Source: Sipunculus nudus (Eukaryota; Annelida; Sipuncula; Golfingiida; Sipunculidae). Taken from it: a stretch of 64,000 bases of DNA. The position numbers and the translations under genes were made by a program. The DNA lies in contig CM049308.1 in assembly GCA_026874595.1 (NCBI GenBank), positions 93,859,624-93,923,623 of the forward strand, written 5' to 3'. The notes under the pieces are model-generated. The model saw only the letters and a program-made list of their open reading frames with translations, had not been told where the DNA came from and did not search any database. Shown here in pieces: positions 46,258-58,922 of the stretch (its first letter is position 1; every line of letters begins with the position of its first letter).

Positions 46258-47220
46258 TTACCTGGTTTTGTGGACATACTTGTCCACGAAAAAATTTGTT
46301 TGCTGCATTGAGAGCTTGTTAAAGAGAGCTTCAAAACCTGGTACCCATCTAACCAAAAAGACGAGGAATCGAAAGAACCAGACTCGTAAAATATCCGCTA
46401 AGGAAAGTTTGCGCGGCGGCATGTTCCATCTGCCATTGACGCGACTTATTTCTATTATGGATTCTTTTGAATGTAATTTTAATTTTAGCGGTAAGTTTAA
46501 GCCATCAATGTAAGCGTCCGACATCAGGTCAAAATCTTTGGGCGGATTTACAAGGCCCGGTACCACCAGTTCGTGTTCGATCTCTTTACACAGGCTGTAG
46601 GCCTGATCGTAACCTCCTGAGCATAAGTTATACTCATCTTTGATACCCAGCAAGTAACCGAGACCCCTCCAGAAGTGTACAACATCCTCTAACTCGGCAC
46701 GTGAACACTTAATACCGAGCTGTTCTGGATACATTACCAGTATACCCATGAATCCCGACTGTACTACAGCCATGTCATACTGCGACACATATCTGTGATT
46801 AGCGTCACCAGGGTCGGTTTCACGTGATCGCATGACCTCTCTCTTTGAATTCATGGACTTGGCCACCCTCGCATGCATTTTCCTGACTTTCTGCACAGAT
46901 TTATATGCCCGATCCGAGGAGTCCCATACATTACCGGTGAACCACAAGAGTAAGTGATGGAATGTGTCCAAGTAGCGTCGGAGCGCCTTTTCTGGGGTGT
47001 CTGACATCTTTGTAAAGACCAATGGGACCAAAAGGTTGATGACGCCGAAACCCACCACCAGGGAGACGTGCATCGCCAGAGCGCACATGGCGATGTGTTT
47101 CTGGTAAAACCGCTGACCGTTCTTGAACCGTTCCATGTCCATCCATGACGGCATGTCGTCCGGACTGTTTCCACTGTCCCCGTCCTCCACACAGCCTTTA
47201 CGGATGTCCGAGAGCTTCAT
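46258..47220 (-). CDS. ER-bound oxygenase MpaB/rubber-oxygenase (DUF2236) domain protein
   Basis: A 320-residue open frame in a single exon. A hydrophobic segment at about 44-68 would anchor it in a membrane. The DUF2236/MpaB-Lcp catalytic region follows: RRYLDTFHHLLLW (81-93), the histidine motif VRKMHARV (112-119), SQYDMAVVQSGFMG (146-159), HFWRGLGYLLGIKDEYNLC (182-200). Relatives are haem-dependent oxygenases: fungal MpaB cleaves a farnesyl chain in the ER, bacterial Lcp cleaves rubber. The substrate of animal members is not known. The ATG chosen gives the complete N-terminus and is shared with the pseudogene copy. An AG splice acceptor lies 18 bases upstream, so a 5' untranslated exon probably exists further right (minus-strand upstream). 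Only the start 70 bases separate it from a composite repeat. Confidence 0.85.
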   Translation of the reverse strand: MKLSDIRKGCVEDGDSGNSPDDMPSWMDMERFKNGQRFYQKHIAMCALAMHVSLVVGFGVINLLVPLVFTKMSDTPEKALRRYLDTFHHLLLWFTGNVWDSSDRAYKSVQKVRKMHARVAKSMNSKREVMRSRETDPGDANHRYVSQYDMAVVQSGFMGILVMYPEQLGIKCSRAELEDVVHFWRGLGYLLGIKDEYNLCSGGYDQAYSLCKEIEHELVVPGLVNPPKDFDLMSDAYIDGLNLPLKLKLHSKESIIEISRVNGRWNMPPRKLSLADILRVWFFRFLVFLVRWVPGFEALFNKLSMQQTNFFVDKYVHKTR

Positions 47221-47236
47221 CTTCCTTCACCGATAG

Positions 47237-47252
47237 CTGGCAAAAATAGCAG
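47237..47252 (-). promoter_or_regulatory. Candidate 3' splice site upstream of the MpaB-like exon
   Basis: On the minus strand CTGCTATTTTTGCCAG precedes 18 bases and the ATG. The pseudogene has CTCCTTTTACCCCTAG at the matching place (33335-33350), so both copies keep a pyrimidine tract plus AG although the sequences differ. This supports a 5' UTR intron. Confidence 0.55.
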
Positions 47253-47289
47253 AGATACATTCCGCTAAATGTAGTGAACAGCAAATTTG

Positions 47290-48850
47290 TTGATGACATA
47301 CTGAAACATGTGACCCATGGGTCATGACGCTCAGCTTAAATTGACATGTGATGCATGTATTAATTTTTGATGTTATGATTTGGTAAAAAAATTATTAAGG
47401 AACCTTGAACAATGGGTAGAATGACTTCCAGGGTGCTCAAAATCATGTTTTCCCCCATATCCTTAGAAAATAGTAACAGCAACCTTATTTAAGATTTCCA
47501 AGATTTTTACTTGGAAATCGCTAGATGCTGAGTTAGAGTTTCTACGTCAAACTGCTATTACTTGTGTCCATGTGACATATAGGGTACTCACAAAGCTCAC
47601 AGAATATAGGTCACAATGACCTGAGCTTGTTTTATATTAAGAAAGGGATTTCTAGATCCAACATATAAGATTTGTGACCTGTCTGACTTTCTGAGTGCTC
47701 GTAATCATGTTTTCGGCCAGTTGCTCACAGAATATAGTTCATGGTGGCCTAATTTTAGGTTTCTAGGAAAATTTGCCCAAGACATCCCTGGCTATTATAT
47801 TAAAATATTCTAGGCTAACAGGTACAATTATGCACACTTGACATTCTGGGTGCTCAAGTCATTTTTTTCCTATAGCTCAGAGAATATAGGTCACTGCGAC
47901 CTAATTTCATATTGGCAAGGACATTTATCCAGGACCTCCCTGATTAGAAGATTCTAAGCCAAATGGTTACAATTTGTGCCCCGTCTAACTCTCTCGGTGC
48001 TAAAAATCATGTTTTCCGCCAACATTTCGCAAACTGTCCCTGTCTGACTCTCTTAGTGATCAATATCAAGTTTTCGGCCAGAAGTCACTATGCCACTAGT
48101 CACCTAATTTCAGGTTTCTGAGAAGATCTGTCTAGGACCTCCCTAGATGTACGTTTAGAAGTTTCTAGGTCTAACCCATATATTCTGTGCCCTTTCGGAC
48201 TCTCTGGGTGCACAAAATCATGTTTTTGGCCAGTCACTCGCAGAATATCATGACCTAGTTTCATGTTTTCATGAAACTTTTATCAGAATCTCCCTGAATA
48301 TTGCGTTAGAAGATTCTAGGTCTGACTTTCAGTGTGCTCAAATCAAGGATCATATAGCTCACAGAAAGTAGGTAACTGTGACCTTATTTCATATTTCCAA
48401 GGACATTTATCCAGGACCTCCCTGATTAGAAGATTCTATGCAAAATGGTTACAATTTGTGCCCCGTCAAACTCTCTCGGTGCTCAAAATCATGTTTTCCG
48501 CCAACATTTTACAAAATATAGGTCACCATGACATAATTTTAGGTTTCCATAGAGATTTGCCTATGACCTCCTTTTATGTACAGTTACATGTTTCTAGGTC
48601 TAACGATAATAGTTAGTGCGTTGTTAACATCTTTATTTAATAGTCTCAATAATAGAGAAAACTAACGTTAAAATTTGAAAAATACAGGTGGCATACTGGT
48701 GAAATACTCCATGATCAATATGCATGAGGAGAATCACGGTAATCAATGCATTAGTTATTAAGGTAATGGATTAGTGTTTCAATTTTTAATAATTCTGGGG
48801 GTACTTGTTAGCCCCATAGCTCGGAGAATATAGGTCGCAGTGAAACACTG
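47290..48850 (+). mobile_element. Helitron-like composite repeat, 3' end missing
   Basis: Begins ATGTGACCCATGGGTCATGA and CGCTCAGC. The core is a tandem of strongly diverged ~250 bp units around GCTCAGAGAATATAGGTCAC and TGACCTAATTTCAGGTTTC. No terminal hairpin is found on the right; similarity fades at 48850. Confidence 0.65.
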
Positions 48851-51800
48851 CCGGCACCATATACCGGGGTATCATTCACATATAATGATCCTACTTATAC
48901 AGGTTGTAATTGGACCCTTCATGGATACCTTTGTCAGAAAAACTGTCCTGTGCTATTGTGTGTCACTGTGTAACCGTTCACAAATCTTGTTCACAGATGA
49001 GCTCCTTCTTAACGTAGGAAGTCCCTAACTCCAATGAATGGTTTTACAAGGAAAGAAAATCCTTTACATAAAACTTGTGTAAAGTTGATAACAGACAAAC
49101 TGACGGTGTAACAATGATGATTCCAACTACAATAATCGATCACACAAGGGTTTCGGTTAAGCCACAAATATTTATTCAAATTAAGAATACAAACAGACGT
49201 GTTACTCCATAATGTCGATTTCTTATGAACAACCGCTTCGTTGTCGTTGTGATAGTTTCGTCCACTCATAGACTATCGTAGACTGGCCCAGTCAATGAAA
49301 TGGCTCTTAATTGTTGCCTCTGACAGAGAAATCAAATGTTCTCTAACTGTTTCGCACTGAGTGTCGGTACTGCCATATCGCAGCAACTTATATAACTAAT
49401 TATCACATTCTGGTTCCCTTATTCCATCGACTGGTAAACTTGGGCCGTACCGGACAGTCAGCGCCACACATCACCGCCTCGCTGAACTAAGGATTTTCCC
49501 AGTGACGTAAGGGGTAATTATAGTGGTATTTCCCGGAATGTTTTTTTTTTTTCAAAACCAACATGGTTAATTCAGTAACCGCCTATTGTCGGCTTCAAGC
49601 AGGCTATTTATATTCCCAATTAATCAGTCTTAATATTTTAGGTACTCGGCTATTTTGAGTACGGCAAGACTTTCAGCATTATATATAACCCTTAGCCTCA
49701 GTGAGTCAGTGTGTCACCGTTTATCAGACCATCGCTTTTCAAAGCAGGCCGGTTTAAAAATGTATCTCTAGCTCACCCAATCAGAGTGTCAAACTTTAAT
49801 TCAAGTACCGGCTTGCTGAAATGATGACGACGATCAACGTGTTGGCAACTTAACAGTGGCAAGACTTTCAAGTGTAATTTGAACACGAACAAATACACAG
49901 TACAAAATCTATGCATCAGTGTCTACAATGCACCTTCATTTGGCCAATGGACCGTAATGTTCGAACAGCAGAGATATATCATAGGACAAGAAGGTCCATG
50001 TAATTGTATGGACTTTCTGAAAATATGATTGCATTGCGAATGTTACCAAGAGGGTTGAGCTATCTATTTGCCAATGGGACTGCTGTTAGCGTCCTCATAG
50101 CAACGATGCCATTCACAGGAGGCGTGACGGCCTGATATGCAAATGCGAAGGAATCGTCAGGAGCCTTGTGACGCCCTGTTATGCAAATATCAGGGATTCA
50201 CCATACGGACTTTACAGGGCTTAAGTAATAAGAGCTAGTACTGAGTTACGTCTATCGGTACATGGAATCACGTTTTATTTTAAGTATTTAAGTAGTTAAA
50301 GTAAATAAACTAAAGCTCAGGCAGGGCTAAGACTCTATCTTTACATACTAATCGATAGTATGGAATATAATCACTATACTACACCAGCCATATGCAGATG
50401 TTTAGAGATGTGTTATAAACATGTAGTGTTTTATTTTTAAAAGCATACAGTAGTAAGTGAACGGCTACCTGTGACTCGCCCTTAATTCGGCCAACAACAA
50501 ACAGAACGTTGCTATTTTATCCCTGCAGGCTTGAGGTTGCTGACATAGCAGTCCTGGGGTGTTTGGTGGACACCGGGGTTATAAACAAGGACAGCTGTTT
50601 ATCCACAAGTCCAATAGTCCATAAAAAAGTTAAATCCATCTATATACTCTGACATATGGCAGCAAAGTTCTCACAAGGTCACAAGATATGCACACGTCAT
50701 ATTCTTGGTAAGACTATGCCATAAAACAAATATTATCACTCTCACGTGTACGTATAATTTATCATATGTTACCTACATGTTAGTAACGATCAGGGGTATA
50801 TTATCTGTTTGTGTATAGCTCATCGAGGTTATCTGATAAACCATATTGGTTAATAGGCGATACAAGCATCAATCACACACACCTTACTCAGAACATGTGT
50901 GAGTACTTGGGGAAAAGGACCAGTAATTAAATGGGCCGAAAATTTTATCTAACCTAATAACTTTACATGAGTACAGAAGCCATAATACGTCCCCGAGCCA
51001 TAATATTAATAATTAACTCAATATCCTATTTTTTTAATTAAAATGTTTAAAGTCTATGATTTTTTCACACTTTTTGCATGATGAATGCTCATCGCACACT
51101 AGCATCGACGCCTTTGTGTTTAAAAACACAGATTGAAAATCAAGATCCACCGTCGACGTCAACTGCAGGAAAAAGGACAGTTCTAATCTTCACTACCCGT
51201 ATACAAATGGCACTCTGGCTGCCATGGGTATAATTGACCAGAATAAAACTTGCCAATTTATATACAGAGGCAGACCCCTTCACTGAAATAAAGACTTTTT
51301 TTTATCTTTTTCCCGATTCAAAAACCCTTATCTGGCATTATGGAACTTTGTGGCGTTATTCAATTGTCTTTCTATACCAAGAAATGCAAATTCCTTCCAC
51401 CCAAGGATTATCTATATCAAATAAATCGGATAAATCTGGGTGGTGTCATCCTTATTTTTGCAAGGTGTAGGAGGTATTCTGTATGTAAATAATTTCTTTA
51501 GTGAAACATTCATTAGATAATATAATTTAAATTCTAGATAATGTTAACCTGTGTTGGAAAACCTTAAGATTCCATAAATTATTCGCAGTTTTGAGTTTAT
51601 GTTTATGGTCAAGTTGTCCCCCCGCCTCCCCCCCCCCCCTCCCGGATCTGCCACTGATAACGATGCAGTCCCCTATATAAATATCTGATGTATATATATA
51701 AATTATAATGTATAACTGTGTGTACGCGGCGTGGGTAGGCCTATCCATGCAGGGCCTTGGTAAAGAGAGCATCCATGGGAGCAAAGGTTGTACGTACAAT

Positions 51801-53100
51801 ATGATAAATATGAATAACCATGTAAAACTGAAAAATAAGCCAGCAATCTGGTTACATGTGCAGGTAAGCTGCAGATTTCATTTCATTAAGCAGTAAATTG
51901 CTCAGGAATCGCATTCCTGATCAATACTCCAGTTACTAAAAGAGTTCATAGGCTCGGACTTGTCCCTGCATGGTAAAACCGGACAGAGGGAAAGTACGTC
52001 TGGTTAATCCAATAGACCAATATCAAATTGCAGGCGCCACATCGTCACGACAAGCCTGGTTGGCGTATGAATAATGAATCATGACTCATGTTGTCAAAAA
52101 AAAATTTGCTTGAAGCAGTTTTGATCAGTGACCAGTGATTTCCGATTTTAACCAAACTGTGGACAAACTCCGCACAGTTAACGGACGACCCCCCCCCCCC
52201 CCCCCCCCCCCCGACAACCCTACTCAGCAATCAATCGGATAATTGAGCTGGTACAATCTGGTCGTAAAGCCAGAGGGTCGATATGACGCTATATATACTT
52301 ACGTGAATGTACTCTTCAGGCTGTCGAGTGTTCTCCTTACTAACTACCTGATACGACCAACGTTTCCGTAAAGCGCTGAGCAGTCATTGGTCTGATTATT
52401 CCGACAATCCCGCACACATCGGATACTAGTATCATAAACTATAATATAAAGATCAACATCCGACCGGTATACCAGTGACACTAACACTAGTGACAGTACT
52501 GTCAGTTGTGTGTGACTGCAGGTACGCTAGGCAGAGTATTCGTCTGCAAGTTCCTGTGTTTGTTCTTTCACGCCTCCTATTGTGTGATTTTCAATCTCTT
52601 TCGGAAACTGAAATTTCAGTATATGTTATTTAAAGTTATCATTGTTCCTTATCTTCCTCTTAATGAAAGGTTAGCGCAAGGCCGTTTGGTGAAATGAAAC
52701 GTGACTACTAGTCCTATGGGGAACTACGCTTTCTTTGCGGTTGTGAAGACTGTAGTGTAGTAGTATTGCATCAGAAATTCAGAAGGCTGACCTTGAGGCT
52801 TGCGTGCCTCTGTCACAACTTCCATGTTCAAACCTGTGTTATTTAAAAAAAAAATCGAGTGTACCGGTACAAGTCATAAGGGTTCATAAACGGTCCCATG
52901 TGACTTGACCTGTTGTTGACAATGCAAATAGCGCCATCTGTCGAGAATACAATGTAATGCTATATGAAGTTTGCATGACACTCGCCAGGTGGCAGGTATG
53001 TTCTCTCATGAAAGTAAATATGAGCAAACAAGTGCTCATATGAACAACTGATGCATTGGCGTCAATTAAATTGTTTTCAAGGGTGGGTGGGGGGGATGAC
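48851..53100. other. 4.2 kb without a supported gene
   Basis: Less repetitive than the rest. Short open frames (for example 49009-49269, 51234-51470, 51527-51799) have no recognisable features. Notable marks are C tracts at 51620-51640 and 52189-52212 (C24) and a short TA run at 51690-51700. A multi-exon gene could pass through unseen because I cannot call isolated short exons here. Confidence 0.4.
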
Positions 53101-53110
53101 TTTTTTTAAC

Positions 53111-53146
53111 ACACACACACTATATATATATATACATATATACCTT
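53111..53146. repeat. (AC)n/(AT)n microsatellite
   Basis: ACACACACAC then TATATATATA with small interruptions. Confidence 0.9.
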
Positions 53147-53737
53147 TTTTATTGTCTGTGTGAAACATTTAAATATATTACAATTAAGTATAAGGTTTTT
53201 GAAAATAATCTATTCTGTTTCCAGTATATGTTAATTCTAAATCAGGTTTAACTATAAAATATTTCATATTAAACTCAGAAATTGAACTAAAGTGCATAAT
53301 TCTAATTATAATTTATTTCATTTTCAATATATAAATATTCTCAGAATTTCTGGGGGGGGGGGGGGGGGGGGGTGATTACATAGATTATCGACCCTTGCAA
53401 ATACGTTGGAGGGGGGTATATATACCCCCATCCCCCCTATATTGACGCCCCTGGAAGGGTGCCCATATTCCCCTTGACAAAATAAAGGGCAGTATTAACA
53501 ATTAAAGGATGAGAAACTACCGAATAAAGTCGAATATATATGTTAAAAATAAAAATTAAATTTGCCCAAAACTGAACCGCCAGAAATGAAAAGCATTGGA
53601 TAAATAATTGAAATACCGTTACCTTAAATTACTAGGTTCACAATTCCAACAGTCTTTTTTAAGGCACGAAATTAAGCGTACGTAGGATAAATCAAATACT
53701 TGTTTGAAAGATTATCCGAGGTGAACTGTTTGCTCTT
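53147..53737. other. AT-rich stretch, no gene seen
   Basis: Apart from the G homopolymer, nothing recognisable. Confidence 0.4.
53352..53372. repeat. G homopolymer
   Basis: About 21 consecutive G. Length is unreliable in any assembly. Confidence 0.9.
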
Positions 53738-54090
53738 TGTGACACGCCCCCTCTCTGTATTATATATGTTGTGACACGCCCCCTCTCTGTATTATATATT
53801 TCGTGACACGCCCCCTCCCTGTATCATATATTTTGTGAAACGCCCCCTCTCTGTGTTATATATTTTGTGACACTCCCCCTCTCTGTGTTATATATTTTGT
53901 GACACGCCCCCTCTCTGTGTTATATATTTTGTGAAACACCCCCTCACTGTGTTATATATTTTTGTGACACGCCCCATCTCTGTGTTATATATTTAGTGTC
54001 ACGCCCCCTCTCTGTATTATATATTTTGTGACACGCCCCCTCTCTGTATTATATATTTTGTGACACGCTCCCTCCCTGTATTATACATAC
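53738..54090. repeat. ~32 bp minisatellite, 11 units, CACGCCCCCTC core
   Basis: Units of the form TGACACGCCCCCTCTCTGTA followed by TTATATATTTTG. Each unit joins a GC-box-like CGCCCCCTC word to a TATATAT stretch. Variation is scattered (CACTCCCCC, AACACCCCC, CGCTCCCTC). Confidence 0.93.
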
Positions 54091-54600
54091 TCCTTAAGTG
54101 CCTAATTTATCTAATTTCTTGTTACTTGGTCGATTTTTTTATCACACACTAAAATAGGGTACAAGCGACTGTTCCAGGTTTGACATATTTATAGAGGCGG
54201 AGGGTTAGACCGGAATACAGTTAAAGACAAAGGTAAATTGAGGGGGGATCTGGTTTGGTTAGCTAAAACAATAAATGAAATGTTAAGAAAATAGTCTACT
54301 TTTAATGGAAAAATTAGTTGAAGTTTTGTGAGCAAATAAGAGATAAGAATTACGGGAAGTCATTCAACTACACATGAACAACAAAATATATTCCATGCAT
54401 GATAATAACACTGTAAGATATAATTCATAGTGTGCATAGTGGCTGAACACACATATTTAAATAAACTTAAACAATCACCAGCGGACCAGTTGACCGGCAA
54501 ATAAAAAAGAAACTAGAATGTGTTTCTTTTTTTTTTTTTTTTTTTTTTTTGCAGTTTTAGTTGCAAAAACAGATTTGTCTAAATTCATGTATAGTGAATA
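54091..54600. other. No gene seen; T24 tract
   Basis: T homopolymer at 54527-54550 followed by GCAG; otherwise featureless. Confidence 0.45.
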
Positions 54601-55760
54601 TCACTAAAATGATTGAGTGGTACAAAAGTTACAGCGATCACAACAAATTATAATTTGGCAGATTGACCTTGAAGATGGAGGCCAAGGCCTGTGGTTGTGG
54701 TTGAAACAACTTGTGTATCAAATTTGAGGGGAAAATATGCAGTGCTTCAAAAGTTATCTCATTCACAAAAATTCCTGTTTTTGAATTCAACTGAGAACTT
54801 CGGTGCTTTGGCCTTGAAGCTGAAGGTCAAATTCACCCATTCTTGAGAGAACTTGGTTGATACAACTTGCGTATCAGATTCCAGAAACAAATACAAGACG
54901 TAAAGAGTTATGGGGTTCATACAAGTTTATATTTCGTTGATGGGAACGCCCTTGCTTAGACGCCCTTCTACATCAGTTGCTTCTTAACATTAAACAATTA
55001 GATATTGGTATATTTGCACCTAAAATGTTAAAAAGAATTCGAAATTGGACGAAGCATAGTTTAGGAATATGAACAACAAGGATATACACGGTTAATTTGT
55101 ATTCCTTTTTGTATTTCCTTCTTAAAATAACACGTGACACGAGGCAGCATACGACCGATTTTTTAACATTCCTGCAGGGGATTTAGGCTGTGTGTTTCGC
55201 TGATGTCTGATTACGCCTCACAGTACCTTGAACAAATGTACGTTTTGAGGTTACGTATTGAGAAACTGTTTGAATTATTCCTGAAAATGAACCAGATATG
55301 GTGACGCTTCATACTTGCTGGTCAAGGTTACCAGTACTTGAACTGGTCCAAGAAACTGGTTGAAACATTTTTGTGTGTCGAATCTGAGAGGAAAATATGT
55401 AATACTTCACAAGTTATCGCATTCACAAGACGACTTGGAGACGAAGTATAATTCAGCTTATTTGATCTTGAAGATCCTATTCAAGATCACTACTTTTTGA
55501 ACTCGTCGAAGAAATTGGCTGAAATAATTCGTATGTCAAATTGGAGGACAAAATGTGCTTAAATTGAAAATTTATGGGGTTAACAAAAATTTTTCATTTC
55601 GGCAGATTTGACCTTAATAATCAAGGTAACCGGTTTTCGAACTTGTCCGAGATTTTGGAAGTAACAATTTGTGTTCAAATATGGGGGACGGGGGGATATA
55701 TGTTACCCTTCAATAGTTTTCGCGTTCACAACATATCCTCTAGACGACGACACTGAAACA
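54601..55760. repeat. Diverged tandem repeat (~330 bp units)
   Basis: Three or more diverged units share GACCTTGAAGAT...CAAGGT, a run like GGTTGAAACAACTTGTGTAT and CAAATTTGAGGGGAAAATAT. Part of a dispersed repeat with a tandem core; its ends are not defined. Confidence 0.6.
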
Positions 55761-55890
55761 AATGGTATGGGGGGGGAGGGGACATAATGCTTACCAATAT
55801 GCCGAAAACAAATACTCGGACTCAACTATATGATCCTCAAATAACACTCTAATAAAAACTCTCATATAGCTCTTAGTACTGTTGTCAGTC
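55761..55890. other. Short spacer, no feature
   Basis: Only a G-rich run near 55768-55780. Confidence 0.4.
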
Positions 55891-58229
55891 TAAAAACAAG
55901 GGACCCATGGGTCACGGCGCTCAGCTGTTATATATGATAAACAAGGGACCTATGGGTCACGGCGCTCAGCTGATCGTGATTGGACTTTAAATGTTTCTCC
56001 ACTGTGATACTATATCGAGTAGATAAAGCTTATGAATATCATGGACATGTTGGGCTATTATAAAGGAATGTAATATAATATGTGAGTAAATGATAAATGA
56101 AATTTCCTGACTGATGGATTAATAGAGTAAAATATAGTGGTTTATTTTTTATTTATTTAGGAGGGGTTGAAAATTGTGATATATTTGAGCAAATATGAAT
56201 GCAAAGACAACAGTAATAAGCAGTAGTAGAATGATGATAAGGCTATTTGTTGAAGGATCTAAAGTGTATGGTAGTCTGCAAGCTTTCAATTTGACAGATA
56301 TGATGTTATGATTAACTATGCTGATGAAGTGATTTATGAATTTGTTACTGTATGACACAATATCTCTTTAGTCTTGACAAGGTACATTATTGTGATGCCC
56401 ACTATGTCTACATATTACACAATATTGACATAATTTCTGGCATGTACATAGATACCTATGGACGAATAGCTATACAAAATATTAAAGTATGAATATATCT
56501 GATTCATCTTGTTCTTGCTTACTGAGGCTGACTTTGGTTGGGGTTCAGAGAAGGGAAAAGTGAGGGCAGCACGAAGGTGGATGTAGAAATATTCTATTGT
56601 AATGATTTCTTTTATATAAGAATATGAAAAGCTAAGAGGAACGGGGCCCTCCTGCTTGGTTATAGTAAAGTTCTAAATATATGATTGCAAACTAATACTC
56701 TGACAAGACTGTCATGAAGAAAAACAGTAAAAGTTTTGAGATACTGTGATGCATATGAAAATTTACGGATGGACAGGCAAGTGGACAGAATGGACTAATA
56801 CCTTTATTTCACTTTCAAGGGAATAATGCATTTAAGTTTATATATAAGCCTTATTTTTTAAGCATATCCACTTTTTCCATTAAGAAGTTTTTATCTGAAT
56901 ATTTTTTTTTATTTACAGGTTTTATAAATTTTTAATAAAAAAATGAAAATATAAGTTAAAATATTAGAATTGTTGCAAAAGTTGTAATCATTATATATAC
57001 AGAGTATAAAACTGAAACTATAAGTTAAAATATTAGAATAGTTGCAAAAGTTGCAATCATCATATATCCAGAGTGTAGCTCATATTGGGTCATATTATGC
57101 ATACACATATATTTTATTATTTTTAAATTATAAATGTTTAAACGAAATTTAAAATTCAGATTTTTACAGATTAAATCCTTATGTATACATGCTGTAAAAA
57201 TTAAATCCACAGTACTTACATGAAAAAAACGTGCCGTGGCCAAAGTTGGGCAAAATTTAAGGTACCAATTTTATATTTTTGCCAATATTTAAAAAAAATT
57301 AACTGATTTTGATCTAAATTTTGATTAATTAAAGTTGTATTACTGAAAAAAAGTCCCTACCTTTAACACTTTTGGTCTTAAGTGACCAAATATCTTCCTG
57401 ATTTTTTTACAAAGTCCATTATGTTGCAATCATCATATATCCAGAGTGTAGCTCATATTGGGTCATATTATGCATACACATATATTTTATGATTTTTAAA
57501 TTATAAATGTTTAAACGAAATTTAAAATTCAGATTTTTACAGATTAAATCCTTATGTATACATGCTGTAAAAATTAAATCCACAGTACTTACATGAAAAA
57601 AACGTGCCGTGGCCAAAGTTGGGCAAAATTTAAGGTACCAATTTTATATTTTTGCCAATATTTAAAAAAAATTAACTGATTTTGATCTAATTTTTGGTAT
57701 ACAATTAAATTTTGATTAATTAAAGTTGTATTACTGAAAAAAAGTCCCTACCTTTAACACTTTTGGTCTTATGTGACCAAATATCTTCCTGATTTTTTTA
57801 CAAAGTCCATTATGTTTGGGCCCATAACTTTTTTAAATCAAATAATACTGACTTAATTTCTGGCATGTACATAGGAAGTATATAGAGGAATATTTATGGT
57901 AAATATGAAGAAAACGAGATGAGTGGTTTTGATATTAGGCAGTCCTGAAGTGTAAAAATAGATTTCTAATAAAAAATTGAGGTTTTTCCTTAATATCTCG
58001 AAGGAACGAAGTCCTATTGACCTAATTTTCGTCATGGTAGGAGATTTTGGGGACATCTAACTGTATGCCGAATTTAAGATTCGTAGGTCCAATGGTGTCG
58101 AAACGTGCCAGTCTTACGGACGGACATCCGGAGAGACGGACGGACGGACGGACAGACAGACGGACGGACGACGGACAATGGACCACGACTATAGCTCAGA
58201 TGACTTATAGTCTGCTGAGCTAAAAAGCC
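55891..58229 (+). mobile_element. Helitron-like composite repeat with duplicated 5' end
   Basis: Two successive starts, ACAAGGGACCCATGGGTCAC at about 55895 and ACAAGGGACCTATGGGTCAC at about 55939, each followed by GGCGCTCAGCTG. It ends in a GGACGGACGGAC microsatellite (58130-58175) and the hairpin AGCTCAGATGACT-TAT-AGTCTGCTGAGCT. The 3' half matches 30240-31610. Confidence 0.75.
57051..57800 (+). repeat. Recent 373 bp tandem duplication inside the composite repeat
   Basis: 57051-57423 and 57424 onward are almost identical, apart from a 20 bp stretch (TTTTTGGTATACAATTAAAT) missing from the first copy. The near identity shows the duplication is young. Confidence 0.85.
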
Positions 58230-58599
58230 TTCAGTTTGCATGAAAGAAAATACATGGGTGGCACTAGAGTTTAATACAAACGGACAAGGCCTACAGGGCT
58301 AATGCGAACCTGTGCAATGAGACTACACCAGGTATAATGCTTCAATGCTGGACCATTACTTTTCAAGAACATGTGTAACATGTATATGAACAATGCAAGT
58401 ACTAAACACTTAGAACAAGAAAAAACTAAACAAACATCACTGCTGCAATTCTGGCATGGGTGCACACAACACAAAAACTAGAATATGGGTTGTCAACAAG
58501 CGACAACGTGTATCCGGCAAAATCAGAGTAGGAAAGGTGAAGTGAGGCATGAATTGAGTGGCAAGGGGAAATAGAGTGAGGTGTGTTGCATAATAGCCT
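58230..58599. repeat. Third relative of the 26190/35760 dispersed repeat
   Basis: 58285-58490 resembles 26190-26400 and 35757-35970 (GGCCTACAGGGCTAATGCGA, ACCTGTGCAATG, CCAGGTATAATGCTTC) at clearly lower identity. Confidence 0.6.
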
Positions 58600-58922
58600 G
58601 GATGTGTGCAGCCGAAATGTGTATGTTGGTTGCGCCACCTACCACAAAATCCAGAAAGCTGTCCAAGATGTATAAACATGCAAAATTTTAGGCAGATAAG
58701 TCAAACCACTACTGTGATATGAGTGATTTTAGCCCACGGCAGAAAAACAGAGGGACGCTGTACAAAAATGGTGGCAGGTGGCGCCACCAATTTTGAGTAT
58801 GATTAAGAGCTATGTGAGATCTATAAACATGCAAAATTTCAGGGGCATCTGTCAAACCAGTCCTGAGATATAAGCCTGAATGTCTGCAGCGTAAACATAA
58901 ATGTAGGTGGCGCCACCTGCCA
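58600..58922. repeat. GGTGGCGCCACC repeat block, interrupted on the right
   Basis: Two to three units with perfect GGTGGCGCCACC at about 58777 and 58910. It is continued after the next element at 63503, so 58923-63502 is inserted within one array. Confidence 0.75.

Larger units (their letters stand above)
33330..47240. repeat. Tandem segmental duplication, unit 2
   Basis: Second unit of the duplication described at 17155. Unit 2 begins ATTTGCTAGGGG a few bases upstream of the unit 1 coding exon, in what would be its 5' intron. Unit 2-specific insertions are 34684-35285, 37258-41117, 41502-41972 and the minisatellite expansion 42597-45644. Confidence 0.85.
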
